Positions 47,160 through 59,300 of a stretch of 64,000 bases of DNA are shown one piece after another. Numbering within the stretch: the stretch's first letter is position 1; the number at the start of each line of letters is the position of its first letter. Source of the DNA: Straminergon stramineum. Taxonomy: Eukaryota > Streptophyta > Bryopsida > Hypnales > Calliergonaceae. The stretch covers positions 6,450,501 through 6,514,500 of the forward strand of contig OY987273.1 of NCBI GenBank assembly GCA_963920665.1, in the 5' to 3' direction. A model generated the notes under the pieces. The model did no database searches. It was not told the origin of the DNA and saw only the letters and a list, made by a program, of their open reading frames with translations. The position numbers and the translations under genes are program-made.

Positions 47160-48197
47160 CTTGAATCAGCTCCCACTTGTTGGCAGCACCCACAAGGTCT
47201 CCAATCTGAATTCAGCCCTCAAACACTCCCTTGGGGCGAAGTGGGTTGAAATGGGACCAATCAACCCTCACAAGCACCTTGCAACCCTAAGAACGCCACA
47301 CCACTCCTCACAAGCACAAGACTTCCTCTCCACACCAAATCAGATCCTAATGAAGCTCACAACCACCACATGCTCGTCATGGGCTGGTGCTACTTCAAAA
47401 ACAGAAGGAAATTCACAATTCTCCTCCCAAATTGGATACTCCACACTCCAAAGATCACAAGAACTTCTAATCAGCCCTAGATTGAAGCTCCCACTCACAA
47501 TGAGCACCTCATGGACCACAATGGGCTCAACCAGCCCTACTTGGCTCACCAAGTCACTCAAGAACCCCAATTGGGTGTCACTCTCTCTCAATGACACAAA
47601 TCAGCCCTCTTGAGTTCACAATGTCCACTATGAGGTCTCACACACTCACAAGGGCACAAATCAGCCCTCTTGCTTCATAAAGTTCACTACTTGGTCTCAC
47701 ACACTCACAAGGGCACAAATCAGCCCTCTTGGGATCACAATTTCGTCTCACTCACTCACAAGGGCACCACTCAGCCCTCAATGCATGGAAACGCCTAATG
47801 CAACCCACAAATGCTCCCAAGCCTCACCAAGGACTCTCACAAGATTGCAATTGCCAAAATGACAATCACCAATGTACCCAAGTGCACAATCAGCCCCAAT
47901 GGGCTGCCAATGTACACTTGCAAGCACAAACTCAAACAAGGAGCATGAAACCAGCCCTAACTAGGTCTGATTTCAATCATGAGCAATCTCACACTCAAAA
48001 ATGAACTCCCAACCTCACAAACCAGCCCACAAAAGCTCAAAACAAAAGATGGAATTCAAAGACTTTTTTCTTTGTTTTGAAAATTTTACTCACACCATAT
48101 AGTTTGTAGGTGACAAAGGGCCCAAATTCAGTATGCTCCTCCAAGCTCCAAGAACTTCTCCAAATGACTTGAATTTCTCCCTCATGTGCAACGCCAA
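47160..48197 (-). other. Copia leader with short tandem repeats
   Basis: A leader of about 1 kb lies between the 5-prime LTR and the gag start. At about 47595-47790, three units of about 60 bp repeat (CACAAATCAGCCCTCTTG at 47595, 47654 and 47715 on the + strand). CAGCCC words recur throughout the leader. No real reading frame was seen. Such leaders carry packaging and dimerisation signals in retrotransposons, which is not demonstrated here. Confidence 0.6.
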
Positions 48198-48215
48198 GTG
48201 CATGGGCCCATAACC
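48198..48215 (-). promoter_or_regulatory. Copia primer binding site candidate
   Basis: Immediately inside the 5-prime LTR the coding strand reads GGTTATGGGCCCATGCAC. It does not match the common initiator-tRNA-Met primer site (TGGTATCAGAGC). Another tRNA or an internal tRNA segment may prime; I cannot name it. Confidence 0.4.
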
Positions 48216-48460
48216 TATTAAGTTTTGAATGGAGAAAGGCTTTACTTAGATGGTAGAAGATACCAAGGCCCATGTATGGGCTGAACATAAGCATAAAGCC
48301 TTTCACTAGTTATCCACAAACCATGTGGGATAACTAGCAACCTTGGGCTGCCTTTGACTACAAGCAACACCCAATAGACTCTAAGTCGAACTAAGAGTCT
48401 AATCCTACTCCTAGGGCTGAATGTACACTATCTACACTAATATGTACATGATCTTCAACA
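48216..48460 (-). repeat. Copia 5-prime LTR
   Basis: 245 bp, same sequence as 42878-43122. Its outer end is followed by the GGTTC duplication and then the interrupted DUF7869-like gene. Confidence 0.93.
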
Positions 48461-48954
48461 GGTTCAACAAACTTGCTTGGATTCGATTGAAATTATCCCT
48501 AGCCTCATGGTCGTGCAAGCTTGCCCCATGGCAATGAAAAAGTTGAGTAGGCCGCACTATTAAAGAGCACACTTGCTCCAGAGGGATGTCAACTTCAAAA
48601 TGTATCTTTGAAATGTGCACTGCAACATGAGTATCTTTGAGAGGACCATTAGCACCAAGCACCAAGTCCAAGTTCACGTTGTGGCAAGTACATTCTCCAA
48701 CAAGTATGCCTTCATTGTTATATAGAGTGACGCACTTTGTATTCCATAGTCGGCATGGAAGTCCTTTGCACTCTGGAATTCCCACATTCATCCCCATCAA
48801 GAGCTTGGAACTCGTCATTTGATGAGTTCATGGCATCAACAAGAATGGCATTGGAGCCCATAATTCCTACAGATCAAACGAATACAACATTGAGTTCAAT
48901 TGCAGACAAGAACTAAGCATCGCTTGGCATCCAATAATTCTTGAAATGTCCAAT

Positions 48955-50135
48955 TCAGATCGACAAGACCTAAATTGCACACATTGCATACATTATCTTC
49001 GAAATATCAATTCAAGTTATTAGGAATTGAATTGAATATATCAAAACTGAATTGAATAAACTAATATTGTTGATTTGCATCGATACAATTTGAATTAATA
49101 TTAAAACCAAAAACACTATGGAAGACATCGATTCATACTAGCCCAATCTAAATTGCAAACAAGTTCTACAAATGGAATTCATTGACCATTTAGATCGGCA
49201 AGACCTGAATTGCAACAACATGAAAAAGATAGAAAACATTGCCGACTCCATCGAATAAGACGTGGATTATAAACAAAAATAAAAGAACCTAGATATTCTC
49301 ATTTTTTTAAATATGAGACTTGAATTGCATTCTAGATTCACAGATTCAAAATCCGTAGATTCAGGTTGTACCAACTTAAATTAAGGCTTACATTTACAAA
49401 TTGGGTACATGTCCATTCACGTCAGTAGGACACCAACTTTAGTTAGAACTTCCACATCTAAGCATCTATCAATTCTAGTTGATTAGTCTTGCAATATGTT
49501 TACTTCAACAGTTTTTGGAGATAATGATTCAGGCCATTACGATTTGAATTACAGTCTAATACTATGGAATCAAAAATCTATCAATTTAGGTCAGTAAGAT
49601 GTGCATTGTGATATAGCCTATAGATTTATAACATGTCAATTTAGGTCGATATGACTTGAATTGTAGTAGAAGACTTCAACTTCAAGATCATGAATATTTA
49701 GGTTGATAAGACATGCATTTTGATTCAATCTACATATTTATGAATTGTAGATTTAGGTTGTAACAACTTGAATTGCAATAGAAGCTTCCAAATTCAAGGA
49801 GCTATTGCTTTAGCTGGTTATGATCTAAATGTCTCTCTATGTCTAGGATTGAAAGGAAGTGTCAATTTAGGTCGACACGACCTGAATTGCAATAGAATTT
49901 TCTACTTCAAGCTTCCAAATTGAATAAGATGTCAATTTAGTTGGTTATGATCTAAATGTCTCTCTATGTCCGTGATTTATTAGAAGTGTAGATTTAGGTC
50001 GGTATGACTTGAAGTGATTTCTGAGTTTCAAAATTCATCTATTTATCTTTTTACATCGGTACGACCTAAATTACAATCAAGGTCCATAGATTCATCAAAC
50101 CAATGATTCAAGTCGTATTGACCTAAATTTTAAGG
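48955..50135. repeat. Array of imperfect palindromes upstream of DUF7869-like gene, copy 1
   Basis: About 14 occurrences of an imperfect palindrome of the form TTTAGGTCGACACGACCTGA, usually followed by ATTGCAATAG. Approximate positions are 48957, 49190, 49365, 49530, 49590, 49640, 49700, 49752, 49810, 49868, 49933, 49990, 50045 and 50107. Spacing is irregular (about 45-230 bp), so this is not a simple tandem repeat. The second element copy has an equivalent set with a different core. Confidence 0.65.
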
Positions 50136-51726
50136 TATCCCTTATTCCTGTAGATCATACATTGATTGGATTTAAAGTAACTTTATTCATCTTCGATAGA
50201 AACGAAGGAGTCTGGGTTTTGCGACAACAAGATCGGAGCCCCATTCACACAAATCCCATCATCCTACAAACAAGGAATTCAATGGCCATTGACAAGAAAA
50301 ATGTGTCAAAAATCCTTGGAAACGCACCGAGACACATAATGAAAGACTCGTCGTGAACTTCCATCGACCTAATTTGAAATACGGAGTGAGAAGTGATATT
50401 TTAAGCATAAGAACACTATGAACAAGGCAACCGCAAGGACAAATGAGAGAAAGTTGAATTGTAGCACATGAAGTAGAATTGAAAACCAAAATGGCAGAAA
50501 TCTGAACTACTTTCCATGAAGTGGAACTATAAACCATAATGGCAGAAATTTGAAAAAATTCACATAGAATGGGCAAAGTACTACAAAAACTTGCAAGCCT
50601 AAGACATTTTTGTCAAGATTGATGCCCTCCAAGATCTCGAAAAACGATGTGACACAACCATGAAAGCAAGTGCAAGAGAGTGCAAGTAGATGTTGACAAG
50701 ACAATCGTGAATGAGAGTATAATTTCAAAAGCATGCCTGGGCTTCCAAAGGTCTTCTTAGCGAGAGGGAAGAAGGTGCCAACGGAAATGAAGGAGTTTCA
50801 ATTTCAGTTCTTGTTTGATAAATTCCTATGGCACTTGGTAGCACTTTACAAATTGATTTGGGGGGGGGGAATGCTTGGCGCCTACTTTTTTTAGAAGATT
50901 CTTTTTCATAAACAACGGAGTATTACACACCACAGATTACAAGGAAAAAAACTTTACTATTTCTTCCTATCCAAAGTCTTCGGGAATAGTGACAGGATTG
51001 GGCATTCCATTTTTTTAGCACTTTATTCCTTCAACGACAAGCTTGTCACTATGGAAATCACCCTTTCTAGAACCTTGTGACATCATCTACTTTAAAGAAA
51101 TCAAAAATACTATTTTGTAGTCAAAGTACAGTGAAAAGTCTCCCCTTTTTGCATAGATTTTTGGGAATTATTAATTGCACTTCTATCATATAGAGAAGGA
51201 TTCTCTATAGTTCACTGCCCTAAGAAAGGCCATAGCATTGTTTCAGGGTTAAATAAAGTAGACACCTTAAAAAAGACAATTGACAAGTGTGATTGGTGAG
51301 AGTTTAATGCATTTTCAAATTATAATCAAATTTCACAGAATTTATATTTTTGCCATATAATAATGCATGTCTAAAATGGGACCATAATTTTTCATAATTT
51401 CATTATTATTATTACAAATATGACTTTTAAGGGGTTTAGGGTTTAGGGTTCAAATTTTTTTAGAGGGGGGGAAGGTGATGAAACTGAACAATGATTTGTT
51501 ACCATGAACTTCTATTATTCTTTAAATGAATTCCAATGACATTATGAAAATGAAAATAACATCTTATTGTAGTATGTGTACAGTTTAGACTTTGTAGGAG
51601 ACCTAAGTTTTCATACATTTTTAGTGGTCAAACTAATAAGTACTTCTATATGTATTTTTTCTCATACATTTTGAAATTAGTGTACTTTATTTTGCCAAGA
51701 AATCGGGGAAGAAATGAATGAACAAG
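50136..51726. other. No recognised gene; includes a telomere-type tract at 51431-51450
   Basis: 50136-50900 may still be part of the DUF7869-type element (upstream exon or terminal region) but I see no firm coding. A G9 run lies at about 50862. The short GGGTTTAGGGTTTAGGGTT tract (51431-51450) is plant telomere-type. The rest is AT-rich. Confidence 0.4.
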
Positions 51727-52088
51727 CACGGTTGTTCTGTCGAACACATTTTGGGGTTGGGTGTCGAGTTGTTCGTGTGATGTCGCGTGTCGTACAAGAC
51801 GAGTGTCGTGTATACATGACAATTTTGACGAATAAAACCTTATCCTAACAGTAGAGATAATTTGAAATCTCATTTTATTTATGATCCATAATTAAGAATG
51901 GAATAAGTGATTATTAAATTGAGACACTTCAATAAAATGAAACTCAAATATGTCAAGATTGGAAATAGAAAGTGTTTTATTTGAAAGTCAACCTTAAAGT
52001 TGACTTTATTAGACGGATAAGGGGGTCTACTAGACATGTTGGACGTCGTGTTCGTCGTGTTGTCGAGTTGTTCGGCCGAACAACCATG
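51727..52088. mobile_element. Small hAT-type element (362 bp)
   Basis: The ends are CACGGTTGTTC and, inward from the right, CATGGTTGTTC. A perfect 8-bp duplication TGAACAAG flanks it (51719-51726 and 52089-52096). Both subterminal regions match those of the 8.8-kb satellite-filled element at 24113-32882. It contains no satellite and no coding. It defines the ends of the family and proves the 8-bp duplication. Confidence 0.85.
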
Positions 52089-52096
52089 TGAACAAG

Positions 52097-54770
52097 TTAC
52101 CAATAATTAAAAAATAAGGGAATCATAAAATCATTAAAGTTGAGAAGTTCTTAGTAGATGATTTGCAATGTCCTAAAATGATTTGTAAGAATTCTAAGAA
52201 CAACATATAAAAGTCATAGTTAAATGTATCAATGGCAAATTAAAGAAGTAGAGGATACATTATTCTATGGTATTTCAAATATTGAGTATTTGTGGAAACA
52301 TTAAAATTATTTTATTCTTCTTCTGAATTGTACTAGGGATAAAACATGGATACGCAACTCCTAGATTGTATGACCTTCATTATAATCAATTATAAAGCAT
52401 TGTAGTCCAATTCTAAGGGATTCAATTGGTTTTAATGTAGAAAATTCTTTACTCTTGTAGCCTTGTAAACAACTAATCCAAAAATGTAATCATATATATG
52501 AAATGAAGATACTTCAAAGGCAATAATATCATTTAAAAACTAAATTTGACAAGGTAAAGAATTTGAGTGCAGAAATATTTTAATGAAAATAAAGAAGTAA
52601 TGATCCCAAATAAAAAGGAGGACAACTATCTCTCATAAAATTACAGATCTTATAACTAAAATAAGTTTTATGGCCCTAAAGAATGTAAGTGGATTCTCAA
52701 TTCTTTTTTAATCCTAATGCTTTCATTCACATTTAAAATTCATTGATACATAAATAGTTCTCAAATGTGTTTTACGTATTTTTAGAATTGATTTGAACAA
52801 ACCATGTATTATAGGATAAATAGTATTATTGAAGATGGTTGAAGATGATTTTCATTTCATGAAATTATCCAAAGTCTTTGGGTGTTCCACTTAGTCATTA
52901 TATCTATATGAGGTAATTATGACAATAATTAATGATATGTTCAATAATGCTTTATACATCATTCGTCACATACTATGAAAGTACTTTTAGAAAGTCATAG
53001 TAATGAAATTCCATAGTATGCCAATAGAAAGATTTAATGGCAAGCATAACTCTAAACCAAATTGAGTGAAAAGGACACCCTAAACCAATAGTTGCTTGCC
53101 ATTGGCCGTACAATGAATGATTGAATAAAGTCTCAGTGTAAGTGGATGCTTGTCCCATCATGGATGTTGGTGTACTCCAATATGGAATGCCCTTAACCAT
53201 TTCAAAGTGAGCATAGTAAAGATTGAGAAGTAGTTGTCATAATCCGAATTTTAAATCGGAAGGGTTGAGGTAGCCTTATTTTTTATGTAGTAAACCCTTG
53301 CAAGTAGTTGAACTTTTTTTTATGAATTCCTTATAGTCAATGCAAACCCTTGACTCCACATCATTATAAAAGAAATGCTTCCTCCAATTTCTATAAATTA
53401 TAGCAAATGTGTTGTGTTCTATGATTTTCTATTTGTATAAATAATTATTGCCTCTTTGTTTATTTTTTCCCATACATATTCTTACCAATTCCCAAACCTT
53501 AGCCAATTCAATTTGTAGTGTAGGATGAGAAAAATTGCAAATCAAAACTTCTACCTTAATCTTATTATGTATTGGCGTTGTAAACTTCTACTATGCCAAC
53601 AAATAATAGCATGAAGGTACCATTGTACTTTCAATTGACCAATTTCATTGGAGGAGTCCTTCAATTTGTATTGACATGCTTAGAAATACAAAATTGATTA
53701 AGAATTTTTTATATTAATAGAAAATACAATTTTACACTTTAGAGAATACAATTTGTAAAAGATGTAGTATAAGTGGCAAAATATATGAAAACAAATGAAC
53801 CCATAACTTGGAAATTTTTTAATTATTCAAGAGTCCTAGAAAATTAAATTGTTGGTATTCTTCTTTTCAATTACATTGTGAATAATATATGCAATTAACC
53901 ATTTGGTGTAGTATGAAGAACCTATAGAACTCATGAAACACATTGAATTATTTGAATACATACAAGAATGAATAATGAAGATGAAAAAACAAATTGAAAA
54001 TATGAAGAAAATATGCATTTTTTATTCTCCTATTGTTAATGAAAATCCTAAATTAAACCTCTTTCACCTATTATGTTTTCCACTTCTAATCCTATACTGA
54101 AAATATGCCATTCATACAACATTCATACACTTGATAAGATTGAATGCACTTAAATTAAAAAAAATTGAGAAAGTGCAATTTGTATGCTAATTTCAATAAA
54201 AAAAAAAGTGGGTGGGTAGGGTGGGGTGGGTTTGAAAAGGCTTCGATTATACATAAATAAACTCTTAGAAATAGGAGAGTGGGGGAGTGCTTCTTTAACA
54301 CTCAAACAAAAATAGATTGGGTTGAAAAAAGATCCAATGATATAACCTACAAGTTAGTATCACTAAACCAACAGTTAAAAGTGGCTTTACATATTTGTTT
54401 AGGATTTACTAAACCAATTGGAGCCAACAATCTATGCTATTGGTTTGAGGTGTCCCCTTGTACATGGTGTACGCACTCTATTGTAGCTTCAATAGTACTT
54501 GGAAGCTCAATAGAAACTCATTTCCAAGCTTCCCATCTACAAAGGAGAATTCTCTACTACAATACATCTCAAGAACTTCAATATAGATTGTGCTTATGTA
54601 TTTGTTATGTTGAACCTCATTTTTTGCCCAATTCTACTTTGTACAATTATAATTCGTGATACACTAATAATAATGTTTCAAAATATAAATTTTAGATAAT
54701 TGTCGAGCTGCAAAAGTTCTTGTAAAGGCTTGATACTAATTTCAAATAATGTGTTCTCTTACATTTCATT
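52097..54770. other. No recognised gene
   Basis: AT-rich intergenic sequence. The open stretches on either strand are short and have no recognisable motifs. A short G-rich run (GTGGGTGGGTAGGGTGGGG-like) occurs near 54208-54230 after an A tract. Confidence 0.4.
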
Positions 54771-54955
54771 TAACTTTTTTTAAATTCTAAAAGCATTGTA
54801 ACAATATCAATAGAATAACTACAACAAATAGTGAAATGATATTGCCCCACATTAACTTTTTTTCAAGTCTAAAAGCATTGCAACAATAATCAATAGAATA
54901 ACTATAACAAATAGCGAAATGATTTTGCCCCACATTAACTTTTGAAATTCTAACA
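54771..54955. repeat. Tandem duplication, period about 82 bp
   Basis: Two full units and the start of a third each begin TAACTTTT (54771, 54853, 54936). They share CTAAAAGCATTG, CAATAGAATAACTA, ACAAATAG and TTGCCCCACAT. The few differences suggest a fairly recent duplication. Confidence 0.75.
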
Positions 54956-55127
54956 CTATTTTAATATTTTATCTTACTATGCAATAATGTAATATTTTTG
55001 AATTAGAAATCGTTATAATTAATAGTCATTAACATCTATGCATACAACAAGAGACATTTGTAGAACTCTTTCTTCACTTTTATGGCAAGGAATGTAATTT
55101 TCTTGGAATAAAGCAATCTAAATTTGT

Positions 55128-55772
55128 TGTACCCTAAACCTGTGGCTTTAGGCCCTTCTTCGCGGATATAGGGTTCTGACCTCATGGTATTGGGGTTGTC
55201 TCTCTCGTGCGATGAGGAGTTTTGGAGTTCCAAGTTCCTAGTTTCGAAGTTCTCCTTTCTTGTCATATTCCTTCGCTTCCATTTCTCTCCCTGCACGCTT
55301 CTTTTGCACTATTGCTACTCCCTTTTCTACATAGTTGTTGGTGTTCTTGAGGGGGGGTTCTGTATCTTTGGTTCCTTAGTAGCTATAGGGTTCGAGTGTT
55401 TCACAAGGCTTCGAGTCATAGAAGCAAGCAATTTGAATTCTAGGGTTTGGCAAGGCTTCAGGTTATAGAAGTGGTCTCACGAAGTTTTCTTGTGGAGCGT
55501 TTCTTCATCGTTGTGCTTGTGAAGAACGCTTAAGGGGGAAGGTAAACAAACCTACATTGTCCTCCTTAGTTTTTAGATTTAGGGTTTTCTGTATTTTAGG
55601 TTTCTAGTTGGTTTCTTTACACACTGTTGTAACAATTTGTGCATCTCTCTACATTTCTCGGTTTTGGCTTTGGCATTGAGGTGCGTGCTTTCTAGATTTG
55701 TTTAGGGTTTGGTAGAGCTTCTTGCATTTTTCTTCTATTTTTGTTTATATCACCTCTTGTTTTCATTGCAGC
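55128..55772 (+). other. Possible 5-prime fragment of a host-type transcript (exon plus intron)
   Basis: This segment is GC- and pyrimidine-richer than its surroundings. A candidate donor AAG/GTAAAC (intron from 55542) and acceptor TTTTCATTGCAG (to 55771) enclose a T-rich 230-bp stretch typical of a plant 5-prime UTR intron. About 75 bp after the acceptor the DUF7869-type element homology starts, so any downstream gene is missing. No long coding sequence is convincing. It could equally be unrelated noncoding DNA. Confidence 0.3.
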
Positions 55773-56369
55773 CTTCTTTGCAAGAGTGTTTAATGTTAAT
55801 TGGGATTGTACTGAAGTTATGGAGATAGTGTGATTTTCTTAGGGTTTCAAAAACAACATCATATTCATTAAAATGGGAGAGTTGGATCCTCTCAAAATAG
55901 TATTTGGCCTTTGCAAGTGCAATTTGTGAATTGAGTGGGCTAAAATTCAACTTGATGATTACATAATTAATTAATTCAAAGTAGCAATTTCCATTAAAAT
56001 GAGAGTCATGCAATCAATATAATGTTTTAAAACAAAGATCGTATGCATTTGGTCAAAAAATGCATGTCTTTTGCAACCAAGTATATATAAAATGTCATAC
56101 AAAATATATTACTACGGTATACATATTGCACATGCGACTTGAATATTGCAAGGGTAACACCCAAACATGTACTCCCCACAAACAAACCAAAGCTCTAAAT
56201 CCTACTCATAGTAAGCTATAGTTAAACAATCACTAATCTAAGTCCCCAACCCCTTATTCATAAGAAAACAAAATAATATCCTTCACAATAATGTGAAAGC
56301 ATATTGTAGACATATAAAAAACAAATAGCACTCTATCACATGTAGCTAACAATATATTTGGACCCGACC

Positions 56370-59300
56370 CAACCAATGCTATACTTAAGACAAAGTATAC
56401 TAAGCCAAACTTTGGTTGATGATTTCAATTTGAGTAGCTGGGATCTTAAGCAAACATTGGCGAGTATCCTTTTTAATTTGAGACTTTCATGCTGTCATGA
56501 GAGCATTGGTTTCTTCCCAAATAGTTGGATCAGCTATATCAACCTTCTAACGTAAACCTCTTTCATTGTCCCATTCAGTATAGAAGTCTTCAACATCTTG
56601 ACTTTTTGATGATGGGCGAAGTATTGAATGAGAATACAATTCGGTTTCTCAGTGTCACGACCCTCATCAAGAGGCGTGCCTGGCCACCTTGGTGAGCAAG
56701 GGGGATGTTGGGGGTGACTCCCCAAGCCTTGCAAGAGATGAGGTGAGGGGGACTAGGGGTCCCGAGTGATCAGAGCGATGTAACGCTCTGATCCGGACAA
56801 ATTTGGGGGCGTGTCATACATGCTTGGAAAAATTGTAAGAAGACGCGTCCATGGGTCCAAAGAACGCAAGAATCCGAGTGGGGAGTCAAAAGATATGGCT
56901 CCTCAAAGTTGGCAGCGTCCTAGCCGCGTCTCCAGGCATAGGGACGTGGGAAACAAGTTTTGGGAGGGTTCCTTGGAGCCAAATAGGGCATGCCGCATAT
57001 CATTGGAAAGATAAGGAGACAAGATTTTTAGAATGATAAGGCTCATGAAGAGATGAGCTGTAAGCTAAAAGTTATGGGCATCCAAAGAGGGTGGAGTCCC
57101 GGAGAACTACACCTCCCAGGGGACTTGTACCTTTGGAGGGCCATAACTTCCTCAATACTTGTCGTATTGTGGAAAGTGAATAATGCACGGTGATCTACGA
57201 AAAATTTAGATCACGAAAATGAGCTCGCACTTGGGATTTGGAGCTTGGAGCTAAAAGTTATCCCGATGGGAAGATCGGGAGTCTTTTAGGGGTCCGGTTT
57301 GGGGATACCATTTAGAAATGGGTGGTATTCCAAGATGGGGTGCATCTTAGGGGTTCCCGGTGACCTCTAGTATGGGGGGGGCTGCCGAATCCCGCAGAGA
57401 GTACTATGAGGAGGGGTGGTCTCCCTCCTCCCTCTTGGATGGTGCCATGGTGAGCCTAAGTGGCCCCGGGTGGTGAGGTTAGTGTTGGAGCCTCACCACC
57501 ACTTGTGTGTTACCGTGGAGTGCTTGTGCACTCCTTGATACCGGTTGGGTGGTGTCCCACTCCACACTAGGCCATGGTGTGAGTCCCGTTTGGTGAGTCC
57601 CGATTAGTGAGTCCCAAAATGAGTTGGGTTGGACCTAGTAGGGAGTTGGGTCCCATTCAAGGGTGGTTAGCACCAGTGAGAGTAGTGCTTCACCGAGTGC
57701 TTGGACATCAATGGAAGTTCCGCCCCATGTCATCAAATGACATGCCCAGTGTCTTATGGAAGTTAAGTGTTGGAAGGAAAGGATTGGAAGGAAAGGATTG
57801 GAAGTCACAGAGGAATGGGGAACCCCGTGACTAGAGTTGGAACCTAACATTGTGGGTGCGTGGCATGTGCAGTGTTAGGAGAGCGTGAACCTTGGTGGCA
57901 CTAAAGTGTGAAGTGCTTGGAAAGTGAACTTAAGGTGGTAAGTGTCACTAAGGGGCGCGACACTCAGGGTTACAGTTTGGATTAGACAACGCCCTCGCAA
58001 TCCAAACTGGTCAAGTGTCACCATTGGCAGGTCGAACTGCCACAAAGTAGCCTTCAAAGAGATCTCAACCTACCCTAAAGGATGGTTGTGGGTGACCCCG
58101 CAAAGGCCCAACATAGGTGTCATCCTCTCCAAACTCTTCATGATCCTCACCATCTTCTCCTACTTCGTCCACTCTAGTTGCTTGAACACGAGTTGTCGGC
58201 CAGAATCCATCCTTCAAAACAATAGAGGCAAGTACTGGTTCTAGCAATGCTACCCTTACATCACGCCAATAGTGAACCAAATGCTCATAGCACCTCCGGT
58301 ATTCTCTAGTGACATTTGCATTGCACAACTTCTCCCAGTACTTGACAAATCTAGATATCCCTTTGAAAATATCTTCGACGCCTTTCATAGGATGCTGTTG
58401 AACTAGCAGCGGTACTCCACGAGGCCACAAACTTTGCCCTTTTGCATCTTCTTTCCACAGCTTGATGCCTCTGCCATCCTCCCCTAACCAATTCTCATCG
58501 GTGCACAACAATTTGTACTTCATGACTAGACACCTTGTGGAATCTAAGTAGAACTTTACTTGTTGTGGCTTTGTATGTCCAACGAGTATCTCATCTCCGT
58601 CCACAAATGAACCTACAATAAAATCCTTGAAATCGGGCACCTACTCTATAAGGTGAGGGATGGTAGGAATGGATTCCACATCCATAAATGACTTCATGAG
58701 TGAGGGAATTGTAGGGAAGTTCTCCTTCCTTAGCAACATGCTCCACCTTCCAAACAGTGCATCAATATCGTCATGTGTATGACCCACAATCATGAAGTTC
58801 ACATACACTTCACGAAAGATCTTGTTTGCAACAAGTAAAGACCAAAAGCAAAAGACATATCTGTTCTTGTTGTCCCCGGTGGCATTGTCCATTTGCACAT
58901 TTAGAATGGGTGGCAACCTAGTCGCTGGAACTAAAGTAATTGGCGGTGGGGGTAGCGACGCTACGCACATCTCATCTCTCTGAAGCACTATACCAAACAA
59001 ATTTGACGACCCTGACCTGACAAACAATTGCCGAGTAGAAGACTCTGGTGGCTCCTCCAAATCTCGCAATAGTTTGGCCATGGAGCCAATGGTGTAGTTT
59101 GAATCATGGGGAAACAGATCCAAGCCATAATGTGCGTAGCGCACATCTACATGACCATGTGCAATCATGCCAGTGACAGACATGGGCAACTTCACAAGCC
59201 CATCAAGTCCTTTACTCTTGTGGGAAAAGACCGGAGAAGCAGTTTTGGCATGATCCATCTTGTCATGCATAATTGTAAGGCACTCATGTGGGAAATTATG

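Larger units (their letters stand above)
42878..48460 (-). mobile_element. Copia LTR retrotransposon, 5583 bp, recent insertion
   Basis: Two 245-bp LTRs that look identical (42878-43122 and 48216-48460) are flanked by a perfect 5-bp duplication GGTTC (42873-42877 and 48461-48465). The paralogous gene at about 60141 has the uninterrupted sequence. Read on the coding strand, the LTR starts TGTTGAAG and ends AACTTAATA, so the 3-prime terminus is TA, not the usual CA. The order gag, protease, integrase, reverse transcriptase, RNase H is that of Ty1/Copia. Identical LTRs indicate a young insertion, although the polyprotein carries one nonsense codon. Confidence 0.95.
40430..48841 (-). pseudogene. 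Large DUF7869-like protein, copy 1, split by Copia
   Basis: About 940 codons remain after removing the Copia element. The N-terminal part (48818-48466) includes NTKCVTLYNNEG and LVLGANGPLKDTHVAVHIS. After the insertion follow GINVCMMAWMHISEVPEATF, the Cys motif FARCSICDKLQELR, NVQMDNAIGDNKNRYVFCFW and NFMIVGHTHDD, then a C-terminal part ending at 40430. The DN and GHTHDD motifs match DUF7869-type proteins, for which an RNase-H-like transposase role is my inference. Breaks: an early frameshift, a TAG at about 42437 where copy 2 has CAG (Gln), a small deletion and frameshift after GHTHDD (about 41500), and several later stops. A CTGTAG/G sequence upstream of ATG at 48862 suggests a splice acceptor. 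Confidence 0.65.
39896..50760 (-). mobile_element. DUF7869-type element, copy 1 (right boundary uncertain)
   Basis: Homology to the copy at 55.9-61.4 kb begins sharply at ACATCATATTCATTAAAATGGG and runs through the noncoding 3-prime flank (40000-40430), the large gene and its upstream region. A Copia element (42878-48460) interrupts it. I could not identify terminal inverted repeats or a target duplication. The left boundary is therefore a homology break and the right one is a guess based on where the palindrome array ends. Confidence 0.5.

Noticed and set aside
48955..50135. CRISPR-like array
   Set aside because: Repeats are imperfect palindromes with irregular spacing in plant nuclear DNA. 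Repeat and spacer lengths are not uniform and there are no cas genes.
55184..55468. 94-codon hydrophobic protein on the + strand
   Set aside because: The pyrimidine-rich 5-prime-UTR-like sequence codes for Leu/Phe/Ser by composition alone.
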